A stretch of DNA of 32,049 bases, from positions 65,027 through 97,075 of the forward strand of contig DXFL01000012.1 in assembly GCA_019114445.1 (NCBI GenBank). The letters run 5' to 3'. Below the pieces are notes generated by a model that was not told where the DNA came from, searched no databases, and saw only the letters and a list, made by a program, of their open reading frames with translations. The DNA comes from Candidatus Barnesiella excrementigallinarum. GTDB taxonomy: Bacteria > Bacteroidota > Bacteroidia > Bacteroidales > Barnesiellaceae. The position numbers were made by a program, and so were the translations under genes. Below, piece by piece: positions 8,468-15,532 of the stretch (position 1 is the stretch's first letter; each line of letters starts with the position of its first letter).

Positions 8468-9670
8468 CTACAAATCCCTTAATATCTGAGCGTTGGCTTT
8501 ATCTACTATGGAGTTGTCCAATGAGGCTAGATAAATTTGTGTGGTCGCCTCGGAATCATGTCCCATTCCTTCACTGATAACCGAAATCGGAATGTTCTTG
8601 CCTTTGGCTGCGCTTGCCCATGAATGACGGGCACAGTACATGCTCAGAGGAACGGATATATCGGCCAGTCTGGCTATTTCTTTCAGGTTCCGGTTTATTC
8701 CGGACATGACATTCCTGTAATGCTTGTGCGTATCCTTAAAAGGGTATTTAAATACCGGCAAAAGATAAGGACTGAGGCTGTCTTCCGGGTATTTGCCGAC
8801 AATCTCCTGCATATATTTTTCCCACCTGATAACCAGCTGCTGCCTGGTCTTTCGTCTGCGATACGATAAAAATCCGTTCTGAAGATCTTTCTTTTTTAAG
8901 TGAGCCATATCTATGAACGACATGCCACGGGTATAGAAACTGAACAGGAACATATCCCTTGCAAATTCCAGATTAGGCTGTAAGGACAGATCCAGATTCT
9001 TCATACGTTTGATGGCGGATAAGGGAACGGCACGCTTGACGGTCTTGTCCACTCCCGTATAGACATGCCTGAAAGGATTGCGCTGTTCCATCAGTTCCTT
9101 TTCCAGGGCACGGTTATATACCGCCCGAAGGATACGCATGTAGAATGAACTGGTGTTCCGTACGGCCCCTTTCCCATGAAGGTAGGCTTCATAAAGCTGC
9201 ATCAAATCCGAATCAATTTCGGACAGCAGAACATCCCTGTTCCCTCTGAACTGCATGAAACTTTTCAGAGTACAGGAATAGTTTTCAGCCGTGCGTATCT
9301 TGCCCATCTGTTTTAGACGGGCTATGATGCCTTGCATGAAATTGAAAAAAGACTGTCCCTCTGTATTGCTTTGAAAAGAAGTGACAATATCATCTGCCGT
9401 ATATCCGGCTTTCCGGTTATCCAGTTGTCGGATAATCATGTCCAGCCGCTTCAGGTCCCATTCCATGCGTTCCTGCAAGAAAAGGAGCAGATTGCTTCTC
9501 TCCGAACAGCCGACAATGATACAGCTTCCAGCTTCGTTCCATTCATCCGTAAATATCCGGTAATCCGTCTTTAACTGACGGATTACACGGTTTTGGATAA
9601 TCTGATAATAGATGGTGCCTTCCTTTCCCTCTATGGTGGAAGGTCTGAATTTTACTTTCACACTGGCCAT
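8468..9670 (-). CDS. Tyrosine recombinase (integrase) of element A
   Basis: A 400-residue phage-type integrase. It has an N-terminal arm-binding region, a SAM-like core-binding region (about 105-205) and a catalytic domain. The catalytic residues are visible: R248 in FYTRGMSFID, R348 and H349 in CARHSW, H371 in GMGHDSEA and nucleophile Y380 in TTQIYLA. Unlike the two integrases further right, it keeps the box I arginine. It lies at the left edge of a block containing relaxase, MobC and a DUF3408 protein, and starts 4 bases after the stop of the membrane coiled-coil gene. It should insert and excise this mobilizable element. The attachment site should lie in 8230-8467, but no convincing direct repeat with the right edge was found by eye. 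Confidence 0.92.
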   Translation of the reverse strand: MASVKVKFRPSTIEGKEGTIYYQIIQNRVIRQLKTDYRIFTDEWNEAGSCIIVGCSERSNLLLFLQERMEWDLKRLDMIIRQLDNRKAGYTADDIVTSFQSNTEGQSFFNFMQGIIARLKQMGKIRTAENYSCTLKSFMQFRGNRDVLLSEIDSDLMQLYEAYLHGKGAVRNTSSFYMRILRAVYNRALEKELMEQRNPFRHVYTGVDKTVKRAVPLSAIKRMKNLDLSLQPNLEFARDMFLFSFYTRGMSFIDMAHLKKKDLQNGFLSYRRRKTRQQLVIRWEKYMQEIVGKYPEDSLSPYLLPVFKYPFKDTHKHYRNVMSGINRNLKEIARLADISVPLSMYCARHSWASAAKGKNIPISVISEGMGHDSEATTQIYLASLDNSIVDKANAQILRDL

Positions 9671-9674
9671 AGGC

Positions 9675-10442
9675 TTACTTTTTAGGTTCGTCCGTAATAG
9701 ACTTGTCCTTGATGGACTTCGCCTTGGTGTCCAGTTCTCTCGCGGCCTGTTCTTTCAGCCGTGCCTGCTCAGTCAGAGTAGCTTGTCTCTGTACCGCTTC
9801 CTCGTAGGCTTCCACGTCCTCACGCATTTGTTCTATCCGTTCGTTGTCCCGGTTCGGTCCAAAGAGGTTCTCAAGTTCCACAAGTTGTTCGGGGGTAGCC
9901 TCTCCTTTCATCTTGACATAACGGTATTTCAGATCATTATCGGCCTGCACGTTATCTGTCCTCACCGAAAAATAGAGAGCCACGGACAGAATCACGATTG
10001 TCACGAACATCACGAAAAAACTCCCAAGAGTGTACGGGGATTCTACACTCAGGCTGAAATGATGGTTGATGTTACTTGTCTTAACTGAATTCTTTCTGAC
10101 TGTGTCATTGGTCTCACAAAACAAGGCTTCCACTTTCTCCTGGTGCTGACGCTGTTCATTCCGTATTTCTGACAAGACCTGTCCAAGTCTTTCCTGTGAC
10201 GAGTTCTTCCTGTCCATGGAAACCATATCGTTCTTGATGGCTACAAGACCTTCGTACACGCGAGCCAACAATTTGCGAAATGTCTCATGATCATTCCGGA
10301 CTTCATTCAGCACGGACTCATCCTTTTCATTGTTAACTGTCGGGCTATTACCTTCCGGCAAGAGAGCGGACAGCCCGTTGATTTTGTTTTCGATTCTTTC
10401 CAGGCATCCGAAGATGCTCTCGATATATTCTTCCAATTTCAT
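9675..10442 (-). CDS. Single-pass membrane coiled-coil protein, mobilization-linked
   Basis: A 255-residue protein not matched to a named family. It has heptad-like helical stretches (about 3-27, 45-110), one strong membrane segment (about 138-160, SFFVMFVTIVILSVALYFSV), and a second charged, probably coiled-coil region (about 200-245, rich in Glu/Gln/Arg). AGGA lies a few bases before the ATG. It stands 49 bases after the relaxase gene and 4 bases before the integrase gene. This relaxase / membrane protein / integrase order suggests a part in bringing the transfer complex to the membrane or to a helper coupling protein. That role is inference from position only. Confidence 0.7.
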   Translation of the reverse strand: MKLEEYIESIFGCLERIENKINGLSALLPEGNSPTVNNEKDESVLNEVRNDHETFRKLLARVYEGLVAIKNDMVSMDRKNSSQERLGQVLSEIRNEQRQHQEKVEALFCETNDTVRKNSVKTSNINHHFSLSVESPYTLGSFFVMFVTIVILSVALYFSVRTDNVQADNDLKYRYVKMKGEATPEQLVELENLFGPNRDNERIEQMREDVEAYEEAVQRQATLTEQARLKEQAARELDTKAKSIKDKSITDEPKK

Positions 10443-10491
10443 ATTCCTGCAATTTTAATGTTCATGAATAATTTGAATGGGAAAGGACTGG

Positions 10492-11418
10492 CTACAACTC
10501 GAATCCTTTCCTTCTTTTCTTTTTCCTGCGTCTGCGCAAGAGTTCTTCCTGAGGTAACGGCTCTTCGGGAGCGGTATCGTTTGTCGAACTGAATAGTCCA
10601 GGCCCCGTACCTTCGAGAAGAAGTCCTCCATCCGGTATCCTTTGTAGTACCTTCCGTTCGGATTCCTGTTGGGCTTCCGAAGGCTTCCAACTCAATTGGG
10701 CATTCAGCCTGGCAAAGCTGAACTCCCGGCTGATCTGTGAAGCCTTGAAGGTCTGCCCGTCCTTGGTGAACCGGATTCCCTGTATGTCCTCCGGCCTTTT
10801 TATCTCCCTGACACGCTTTACAAATTCCAGCCTGATGCCCCGGCGAAGCAGATAATCGTTGAACTCTTTCCATGTTTTGGAATGCTTCAAAGCTTCCTTG
10901 ACAGCATTGAAGATTTCGTATTTCACACGTTCCGAAGCATGGAGTTTCTCCACATTAGTCTTGCCCTTGCCCTCCGCATATGTCAGCCCATACTTGTTCT
11001 TAAGCAGTTTTGTGGCAATTTCATTGCGCTTGTAATCGCCTTGGGAAGAGATTACCTTGCCGTCATAACCTATGCGGTTATAGACAAGATGGCAGTGCGG
11101 ATTGTCCGTGTTATGGTGTCTTACCAGAATAAACTGAGTGTTTTTTATCCCCATCAGCTCCATGTATTCCCGGGCTATTTTAGCCATAAACTCATCCGTC
11201 AACAATGCCTTATCCTCAGGTTTGAAGCTCAATGCAATGTGTCCGACAGGCTGTTTGATCTTCGGATTAAGCTCATGCTGGTAGTTGAAACTGTCCGTTA
11301 TTTCCCGGATATTTCCCAGCAATACGCCGTAGGAGTCGATGATTTCCGCATTATCCTTGCCCATCACGTAACGGATACAGCCGCCGAAGGATTTCCCTTT
11401 CTTGATCTTGCCAATCAT
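10492..11418 (-). CDS. Relaxase/mobilization nuclease (MobA-like) of element A
   Basis: A 308-residue relaxase of the Bacteroides mobilizable-element type. The metal-binding motif is RHHNTDNPHCHLVYNR (100-115) with the HxH pair H108/H110. The N-terminal GKIKKGKSFGGCIRYVM holds Y17, a candidate for the nicking tyrosine. The C-terminal tail is strongly basic (RRRRKKKRRKGFEL), typical of DNA-binding tails. The ATG overlaps the TGA of mobC in an ATGA junction (11415-11418), which couples translation. It nicks one strand at oriT and stays covalently attached during transfer. The oriT-like hairpins lie just upstream of mobC. It is homologous to, but clearly different from, the relaxase at 23926-24864, so the window holds two mobilization systems. 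Confidence 0.93.
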   Translation of the reverse strand: MIGKIKKGKSFGGCIRYVMGKDNAEIIDSYGVLLGNIREITDSFNYQHELNPKIKQPVGHIALSFKPEDKALLTDEFMAKIAREYMELMGIKNTQFILVRHHNTDNPHCHLVYNRIGYDGKVISSQGDYKRNEIATKLLKNKYGLTYAEGKGKTNVEKLHASERVKYEIFNAVKEALKHSKTWKEFNDYLLRRGIRLEFVKRVREIKRPEDIQGIRFTKDGQTFKASQISREFSFARLNAQLSWKPSEAQQESERKVLQRIPDGGLLLEGTGPGLFSSTNDTAPEEPLPQEELLRRRRKKKRRKGFEL

Positions 11419-11789
11419 GACGGCCTCCTTTCTACGTGCCTGTACCGGACAATAATCTCCTTGAGCTTCAGCAGGAGTTCTGTCACCGTCTTTTGGGTAC
11501 GGTGGAACCCGGCCTGATGGGACAGACGGGTCAGCTGGTTCAGGTTGTTCGCCATACCCGTAAGGCTGCTTATGACGGCAGTTTCCTCGGCAGAGTGCCT
11601 GGCCGTTATCGTCGCCTCAAAGGCTGATACACGGAGAAATTCCGCCAGCGTGAGGTTGGCCTGTCTGCTGCGTCGGCACAACCGTTCATAGTCTATCTTG
11701 GAGAATTTCACTGTAACGGCTTTGCTGAGTTTGCACACTCCTCTTACTCTGGGGCGTCCCCTCGGTCTGTTTTTCTTTCTGTCATTCAT
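11415..11789 (-). CDS. MobC-family relaxosome accessory protein of element A
   Basis: A 124-residue protein when started at the ATG at 11789, which has an AAGGAAG ribosome-binding sequence a few bases upstream. The longer GTG start at 11840 would run into the oriT-like hairpins and has no such site. The N-terminus is basic (RKKNRPRGRPRVRG), followed by a ribbon-helix-helix-like part (AVTVKFSKIDYERLCRRSRQ, LTLAEFLRVSAFE). The MobC hallmark NNLNQLTRLSHQAGF lies near residue 90. Such proteins bind oriT and help the relaxase open the DNA. It is cotranscribed with the relaxase. Confidence 0.88.
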   Translation of the reverse strand: MNDRKKNRPRGRPRVRGVCKLSKAVTVKFSKIDYERLCRRSRQANLTLAEFLRVSAFEATITARHSAEETAVISSLTGMANNLNQLTRLSHQAGFHRTQKTVTELLLKLKEIIVRYRHVERRPS

Positions 11790-11854
11790 ATTTTCTTCCT
11801 TTGATTTTTGATTATTCTTTTTCCCACAATCTGCGACCACCGGGAGCGGATTGC

Positions 11855-11992
11855 CTCCACTCTTCGGGAGTGGAGCGAGGTTTTCGGGATGCCCGAAAGA
11901 TAACCTCGCTAACTCCCAAAACTGAAGTTTTGTCCGTTACTCCCTCAGGTCGGCTACTGACTGTCTGAATACTGTACTGACTGGAGTCAGTA
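11855..11992. other. Hairpin cluster, candidate oriT of element A
   Basis: Four perfect or nested inverted repeats lie in a row upstream of mobC. They are CTCCACTC with loop TTCGG (11855-11875); AGCGAGGTT (11874-11882) pairing with 11902-11910 and enclosing TTCGGG/CCCGAA (11883-11897); CAAAACT-GA-AGTTTTG (11917-11932); and TACTGACT-GG-AGTCAGTA (11975-11992). An oriT normally sits just before the mobC-relaxase pair and is rich in such stems. The nick position cannot be read. Confidence 0.6.
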
Positions 11993-12017
11993 AGCAAATC
12001 AGTCATTCAGGAAAATA

Positions 12018-12482
12018 TCACAGTTTTCTCCACTGCTCGAAGTCTTCCGAGTAGATTTCAAGATGCTGCCGGGCGATGTTCTCAAGTAGTCCTGAAACGC
12101 TCATTTTACGTCCTCCCAGCCTGCGGACAAACTCGTCCAGCCTGTCACGTACCTCGCCGCTAACAAACACAGGCTTGCGGTCTTCTATTCTCGGAACCAG
12201 AAGAAAGGTTTTCCTGTATTCGTCCAGAGATAGTTTTCTCTGCCTACTGCTTATACGACGTTGAGATACGGGAACGGCTTCCTCTTTTCCTGTTGACGGT
12301 TGCAGGTTCTCGGATGTGAAGTCGGTCTGTTCTACCGTTCCTTCTGACTTCTCTTTTCCGGTATCATTCAAGGATGATTCACGGGCTGTTTCAATACTGC
12401 CATCTGACGGGAGTATGAGTGACATGTCTGTACCTGTCATGGTCTCCCATTCTTCTTTGGTCAATTTCTTTTTTGTTACCAT
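12018..12482 (-). CDS. DUF3408-like protein of Bacteroidales mobile elements
   Basis: A 154-residue protein from the ATG at 12482; the longer frame to 12578 begins with TTG and adds an unlikely cysteine/proline-rich leader. The N-terminal half is Ser/Thr/Glu-rich and probably disordered. The C-terminal half carries RQRKLSLDEYRKTFLLVPRI, then PVFVSGEVRDRLDEFVRRLG and MSVSGLLENIARQHLE, a ribbon-helix-helix-like DNA-binding arrangement seen in DUF3408 proteins of Bacteroides conjugative and mobilizable elements. It stands just beyond the oriT-like hairpins, on the same strand as mobC. Likely a relaxosome or regulatory DNA-binding protein; the family's exact function is not known to me. Confidence 0.78.
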   Translation of the reverse strand: MVTKKKLTKEEWETMTGTDMSLILPSDGSIETARESSLNDTGKEKSEGTVEQTDFTSENLQPSTGKEEAVPVSQRRISSRQRKLSLDEYRKTFLLVPRIEDRKPVFVSGEVRDRLDEFVRRLGGRKMSVSGLLENIARQHLEIYSEDFEQWRKL

Positions 12483-12945
12483 ACATTTTTTGATTTTAAT
12501 CGGTTTACTCACTGGTCTCGGTGCGCACCTTGACTCATTGTCGTGAGCAAAGGAAATGTGTATAGTAAACAGAATCAAGCAAATGGAGACACCGTGGCAA
12601 TTATGTTACCCTATGCACTATACCGATTGGGCAGTCGGTGCAGACTGCCGTGATTTGCCGGGGTGATTTCTACATACCGGATTGTTCAAGCAAATTCTGT
12701 TTATGAAGAAGGCTCATTGTATGCAGTTGATATGTAACATGATGTCATTCCGGGCAACGCATCGTCACCGGTCTGAAAATCCATTGCAGTGTGATTTCTA
12801 CTGCTTTTATTTGCAGTGAAAACAGGATAAAACGGTCACATTTCCATCCGAAAATGGACGATGAGACATGATGGTATATCGGCTGTAAAAGAACTGTTCT
12901 GTTCCGGATTTTTGAATATATGTTTAACTGAAAATAAAGAAGACA
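12483..12945. other. Divergent intergenic region with short repeats, no gene seen
   Basis: It separates the leftward DUF3408 gene from the rightward HTH genes. TCAAGCAAAT occurs twice in the same direction (12575-12584 and 12686-12695). TAAACAGAAT (12566-12575) pairs with its complement ATTCTGTTTA (12694-12703). A 7-base stem GGCAGTC/GACTGCC with a 6-base loop lies at 12630-12649. These could be binding sites for the excisionase-like HTH proteins or the integrase. A near-consensus -7 box, TATGTTTA (12919-12926), lies 20 bases before the HTH gene's ATG. Confidence 0.4.
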
Positions 12946-13257
12946 ATGGAAATCATCAGCTTTGAAAAAAGGACTTTCGAGGAGATTGCCGCCAAGCTGG
13001 ATCGTTTCGTGCAGCGGGTGGAAAGTCTGTGCCGTGAACATGGCGAAAAGGAAACAAGTGAATGGATGGACAACCACGAGGTCTGCCGCAGGTTACGTAT
13101 CAGTCCGAGAACCCTGCAGACCTTGAGGGATAACGGGACGCTGGCCTTTACAAAAATCGGAAACCGGACTTACTACCGTCCCGGTGATGTAGAGCGAGTG
13201 GTCGGAAATGTGGAGGAGAAACGTAAGGAAGCCCGTTGGAAAGGAAAGACCATTTGA
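12946..13257 (+). CDS. Excisionase-like helix-turn-helix protein 1 of element A
   Basis: A 103-residue protein with a leucine-rich N-terminal helix (FEEIAAKLDRFVQRVESL) and a MerR/HTH_17-type winged helix. WMDNHEVCRRLRISPRTLQTL (about 46-66) forms the HTH, and AFTKIGNRTYYRPGDVERVV (about 73-92) the wing. Such small proteins bend DNA at attachment sites and steer the integrase towards excision, or regulate mobilization genes. It is followed 40 bases later by a second protein of the same type, which suggests an old duplication and possible heterodimers. Confidence 0.82.
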   Translation: MEIISFEKRTFEEIAAKLDRFVQRVESLCREHGEKETSEWMDNHEVCRRLRISPRTLQTLRDNGTLAFTKIGNRTYYRPGDVERVVGNVEEKRKEARWKGKTI

Positions 13258-13297
13258 CGAGTTTCAACAATAATGTATAACCCAATATCAAACGCAT

Positions 13298-13606
13298 ATG
13301 AGTAATGAAATCAGAGAAAAGGACCACGAGTGGGTAAAGGTGTTCCACTCGAATTTCGACAGGCTGCTGGCCCTGCTCGAAAAGTTGTTGGAAAAACGGC
13401 AGCCGTCTGCTTATGGCGATGAACTGCTGACGGACAAGGAAGTGTCATACCTGCTTAAAGTGAGCCGGAGAACCTTGCAGGACTACCGAAACAACGGTAT
13501 TCTGCCTTACACACAGGTAGGCGGCAAGATTCTCTACCGGGCTTCCGACATAGAAAAGACACTGATGAAAGGGTATAAGGAGGCGTACAGATACAAAAGA
13601 AGCTGA
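13298..13606 (+). CDS. Excisionase-like helix-turn-helix protein 2 of element A
   Basis: A 102-residue paralogue of the preceding gene. The HTH is LLTDKEVSYLLKVSRRTLQDY (about 48-68) and the wing LPYTQVGGKILYRASDIEKTL (about 74-94). The N-terminal helix (FHSNFDRLLALLEKLLEK) may dimerise. A terminator lies about 120 bases downstream. Same role expected: excision factor or regulator for element A. Confidence 0.82.
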   Translation: MSNEIREKDHEWVKVFHSNFDRLLALLEKLLEKRQPSAYGDELLTDKEVSYLLKVSRRTLQDYRNNGILPYTQVGGKILYRASDIEKTLMKGYKEAYRYKRS

Positions 13607-13724
13607 CACGCCAAACGCTCCACAAAGGACACATAAGGATTTAGATTTTTCTGGAGGGAGCGCAGTTTGCCGCCTGCCCATTTTATTTGTGTTTCTAAAA
13701 AACAGCCTTTCCGAATGATAAAAT

Positions 13725-13782
13725 AACAGCATATAGAATTAGGTCCTATTTGAACCAATCTATATGCTGTTTTGTCTTTTTT
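13725..13782 (+). terminator. Rho-independent terminator after the HTH pair
   Basis: AACAGCATATAGA (13725-13737) pairs perfectly with 13759-13771 across a 21-base loop. It is followed by TTGTC and a run of T to 13782. This ends the rightward HTH operon. The loop is long for a terminator, so a second role as a recombination or binding site is possible. Confidence 0.65.
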
Positions 13783-13821
13783 CTGACTTTTCCGTCAGTC
13801 GCTTGTTTCCGCTGCCGTCGG

Positions 13822-13955
13822 CGTCCATTGTACAGACGTGAAAGGGAAAAGGTTTTCGGGCTGAATACGCTCTGAAGGAGGAAGATTCTGCCCGAAACGG
13901 CATAGCCGCCAGACCTTTTCGCTTTCAAGAGAGTCTGTACTAACTTCTATGGACG
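13822..13955. other. Large folded inverted-repeat structure near the right edge of element A
   Basis: Nested complementary pairs run from both ends to the middle. CGTCCAT (13822-13828) pairs with 13949-13955. GTACAGA (13830-13836) pairs with 13934-13940. 13840-13853 pairs with 13913-13926 with one mismatch. TTTCGGGC (13854-13861) pairs with GCCCGAAA (13890-13897). A side stem, CGGC-ATA-GCCG, lies at 13898-13908. No credible gene covers it, and base composition turns sharply AT-rich about 20 bases further right. It also shares GGTTTTCGGG and GCCCGAAA with the oriT-like hairpin at 11879-11898. It could be an element end, a single-strand origin or a structured RNA. Confidence 0.6.
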
Positions 13956-13983
13956 GCGAGGAAATGGGCGACTGAATTAAATT

Positions 13984-14379
13984 TTAATTTTCTTGAATAG
14001 CTTGTGAACGTAATCTAAATCCAATCGTTCCCTCAATAATTTTGTCTCTTAGCTTATTGATATTGTCCTTTTTGTTATATGGAATATCCAATTTCTTTAC
14101 TACCGCTTCATAATCTAATCTAGTAATTAATTTGTTTTTTAGATATTCTTCTCCAGACTCTCTATTAGATAATTTTTCCAAAGCATTGATAATTTCATCT
14201 GGATCAATATTTGAAATTTTAGCATCTTTCAATTCTTTATTATTTCCTTTTTTTTCATCAACCAAATTATATTGTATTTTAGCAATGCCATTATTAAGCT
14301 TGTAAATGTCATTATCGCTCAATTTATCTAGGTATGAGATAAATCTTTCAATTTCAAATAAATATATATTTTTTTTCAT
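13984..14379 (-). CDS. Small partner of a ParA-type ATPase, SAP-like C-terminus
   Basis: A 131-residue protein, charged and helical, not matched to a named family. The C-terminal part (VVKKLDIPYNKKDNINKLRDKIIEG followed by TIGFRLRSQAI) resembles SAP or Rho-N-type helix-extension-helix motifs, which bind DNA. A helical segment (DPDEIINALEKLSN) is in the middle. It begins one base after the stop of the ParA-type gene, so the two are one unit. In partition systems the gene after parA encodes the DNA-binding adaptor; this is not a ParB, but could serve as an unrelated adaptor. Strongly AT-rich compared with element A on its left. Confidence 0.55.
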   Translation of the reverse strand: MKKNIYLFEIERFISYLDKLSDNDIYKLNNGIAKIQYNLVDEKKGNNKELKDAKISNIDPDEIINALEKLSNRESGEEYLKNKLITRLDYEAVVKKLDIPYNKKDNINKLRDKIIEGTIGFRLRSQAIQEN

Positions 14380-14380
14380 A

Positions 14381-15286
14381 TCAAATTAATCTTTCAAATT
14401 CTGTGACAAAATTTTCAATTTCTTTCACAATATCAGCTCTTCTCCCTTCCAAAACTACAGGAATACCATACTGAGGAGCATCAGCAAATAATGTTTTGTT
14501 TTCTCTAAAATAATTTTCAAAAACATGTATTCCTAATTTTTTTGTTTGAGATATAAAAGGCCTAATTGCAGATATCGGTTCCCCTCCATAAAACTGTACC
14601 ATAGTAAATATGACACCTAATATTTTAGGAGAGATTTTACTGATTGATGAATCGTCATCATCATCTTCTATCTCACAATATTCATTATATTCTTTCACCA
14701 ATCTATCCAAACTCTTTTTTAGATAATCAATACCTAAAGTAGAGAGATAATCAGGCTTGGCAGGTATTAAAATATAATCACTCGCAACTATAGCATTTTT
14801 TGTAACTATATTGAAATTAGGAGGACAATCAATTAATATTAAATCATATAAATTGGGATCTATTTGGTTAATCCCTGTTATGAGTCTTCTATGAACTTTT
14901 ATAAAATTCTCTTTTGCTTGTTGTAAATTCGCACCTCCTAGCTTTGTGGCAAGTTCCAAATCTACATTAATCAACTCTAAGTGCGATGATATCAAATGTA
15001 GTTTCCCTTTAGTAGTATAAGATTTAGCATTGAGGGGTTCTATAATCAAATCCGCAAATGCTACCTCTTTCTTTTTTGTATTAAACCAGTTTTTAATAGT
15101 TTGTGTTGATGCGATATGTTCTTTCCATTCCTCTGGTTTAATAAATGAGAAGGTTAGACTTGCCTGTGGATCTAAATCAATCATAAGTACTTTCTTCCCT
15201 CTATATGCTAATTCTCCAGCCAAATTGGCTGTAAGAGTTGTTTTTCCAACTCCTCCCTTGTAGTTAATGATAGAAATGACTTTCAT
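14381..15286 (-). CDS. ParA/Soj-family ATPase
   Basis: A 301-residue protein from the ATG at 15286, which has GAAGGA a few bases upstream; ATG 15298 and TTG 15313 are weaker alternatives. It has the deviant Walker A KGGVGKTT (10-17), the Walker A' region MIDLDPQASL (35-44), and Walker B LILIDCPPNF followed by PAKPDYLSTLGIDYL. These are standard ParA features: ATP-dependent dimerisation, nonspecific DNA binding and partition of DNA or other cargo. No ParB with a CTP-binding domain and no obvious parS array is present, so it is an orphan with only the 131-residue partner. An acidic insert (EIEDDDDDSSIS) sits around residue 215. It lies between two mobile elements; it may stabilise an excised element or serve a defence role. 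Confidence 0.85.
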   Translation of the reverse strand: MKVISIINYKGGVGKTTLTANLAGELAYRGKKVLMIDLDPQASLTFSFIKPEEWKEHIASTQTIKNWFNTKKKEVAFADLIIEPLNAKSYTTKGKLHLISSHLELINVDLELATKLGGANLQQAKENFIKVHRRLITGINQIDPNLYDLILIDCPPNFNIVTKNAIVASDYILIPAKPDYLSTLGIDYLKKSLDRLVKEYNEYCEIEDDDDDSSISKISPKILGVIFTMVQFYGGEPISAIRPFISQTKKLGIHVFENYFRENKTLFADAPQYGIPVVLEGRRADIVKEIENFVTEFERLI

Positions 15287-15532
15287 ATTTTCCTTCATAA
15301 TAAAGTAAAACAAATATTTTTATTGTAAATATAACTCTTTGCAATATAATATGGTACTGAAACTAATAAAATATTGCTTTGTATTTGATTTATTTTCTAT
15401 TTCGAATTAAGTTCTCACTTTATTTTAACTACATCTCTGAGAGACACTGATTATTATAAGATATTTATTAAGTTTCATAATTTTATTATATATCATTGAG
15501 TTTTCCCATAGAAGACCACAGGAAAAAGACTA

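Noticed and set aside
10439..10873. 144-residue minus-strand frame overlapping the relaxase end
   Set aside because: It lies in a different frame over the clear relaxase coding sequence and has no recognisable domain.
11812..12006. 64-residue frame on the minus strand over the hairpin cluster
   Set aside because: It reads straight through four inverted repeats and resembles no protein; the DNA is better explained as an oriT.
13746..13928. 60-residue frame on the minus strand over the folded structure
   Set aside because: Basic, low-information sequence lying inside the inverted repeats and the terminator; not a credible gene.
8230..14000. Direct-repeat attachment sites bounding element A
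   Set aside because: By-eye comparison of 8230-8467 with 13930-14000 gave no convincing shared word, so no att site is annotated.
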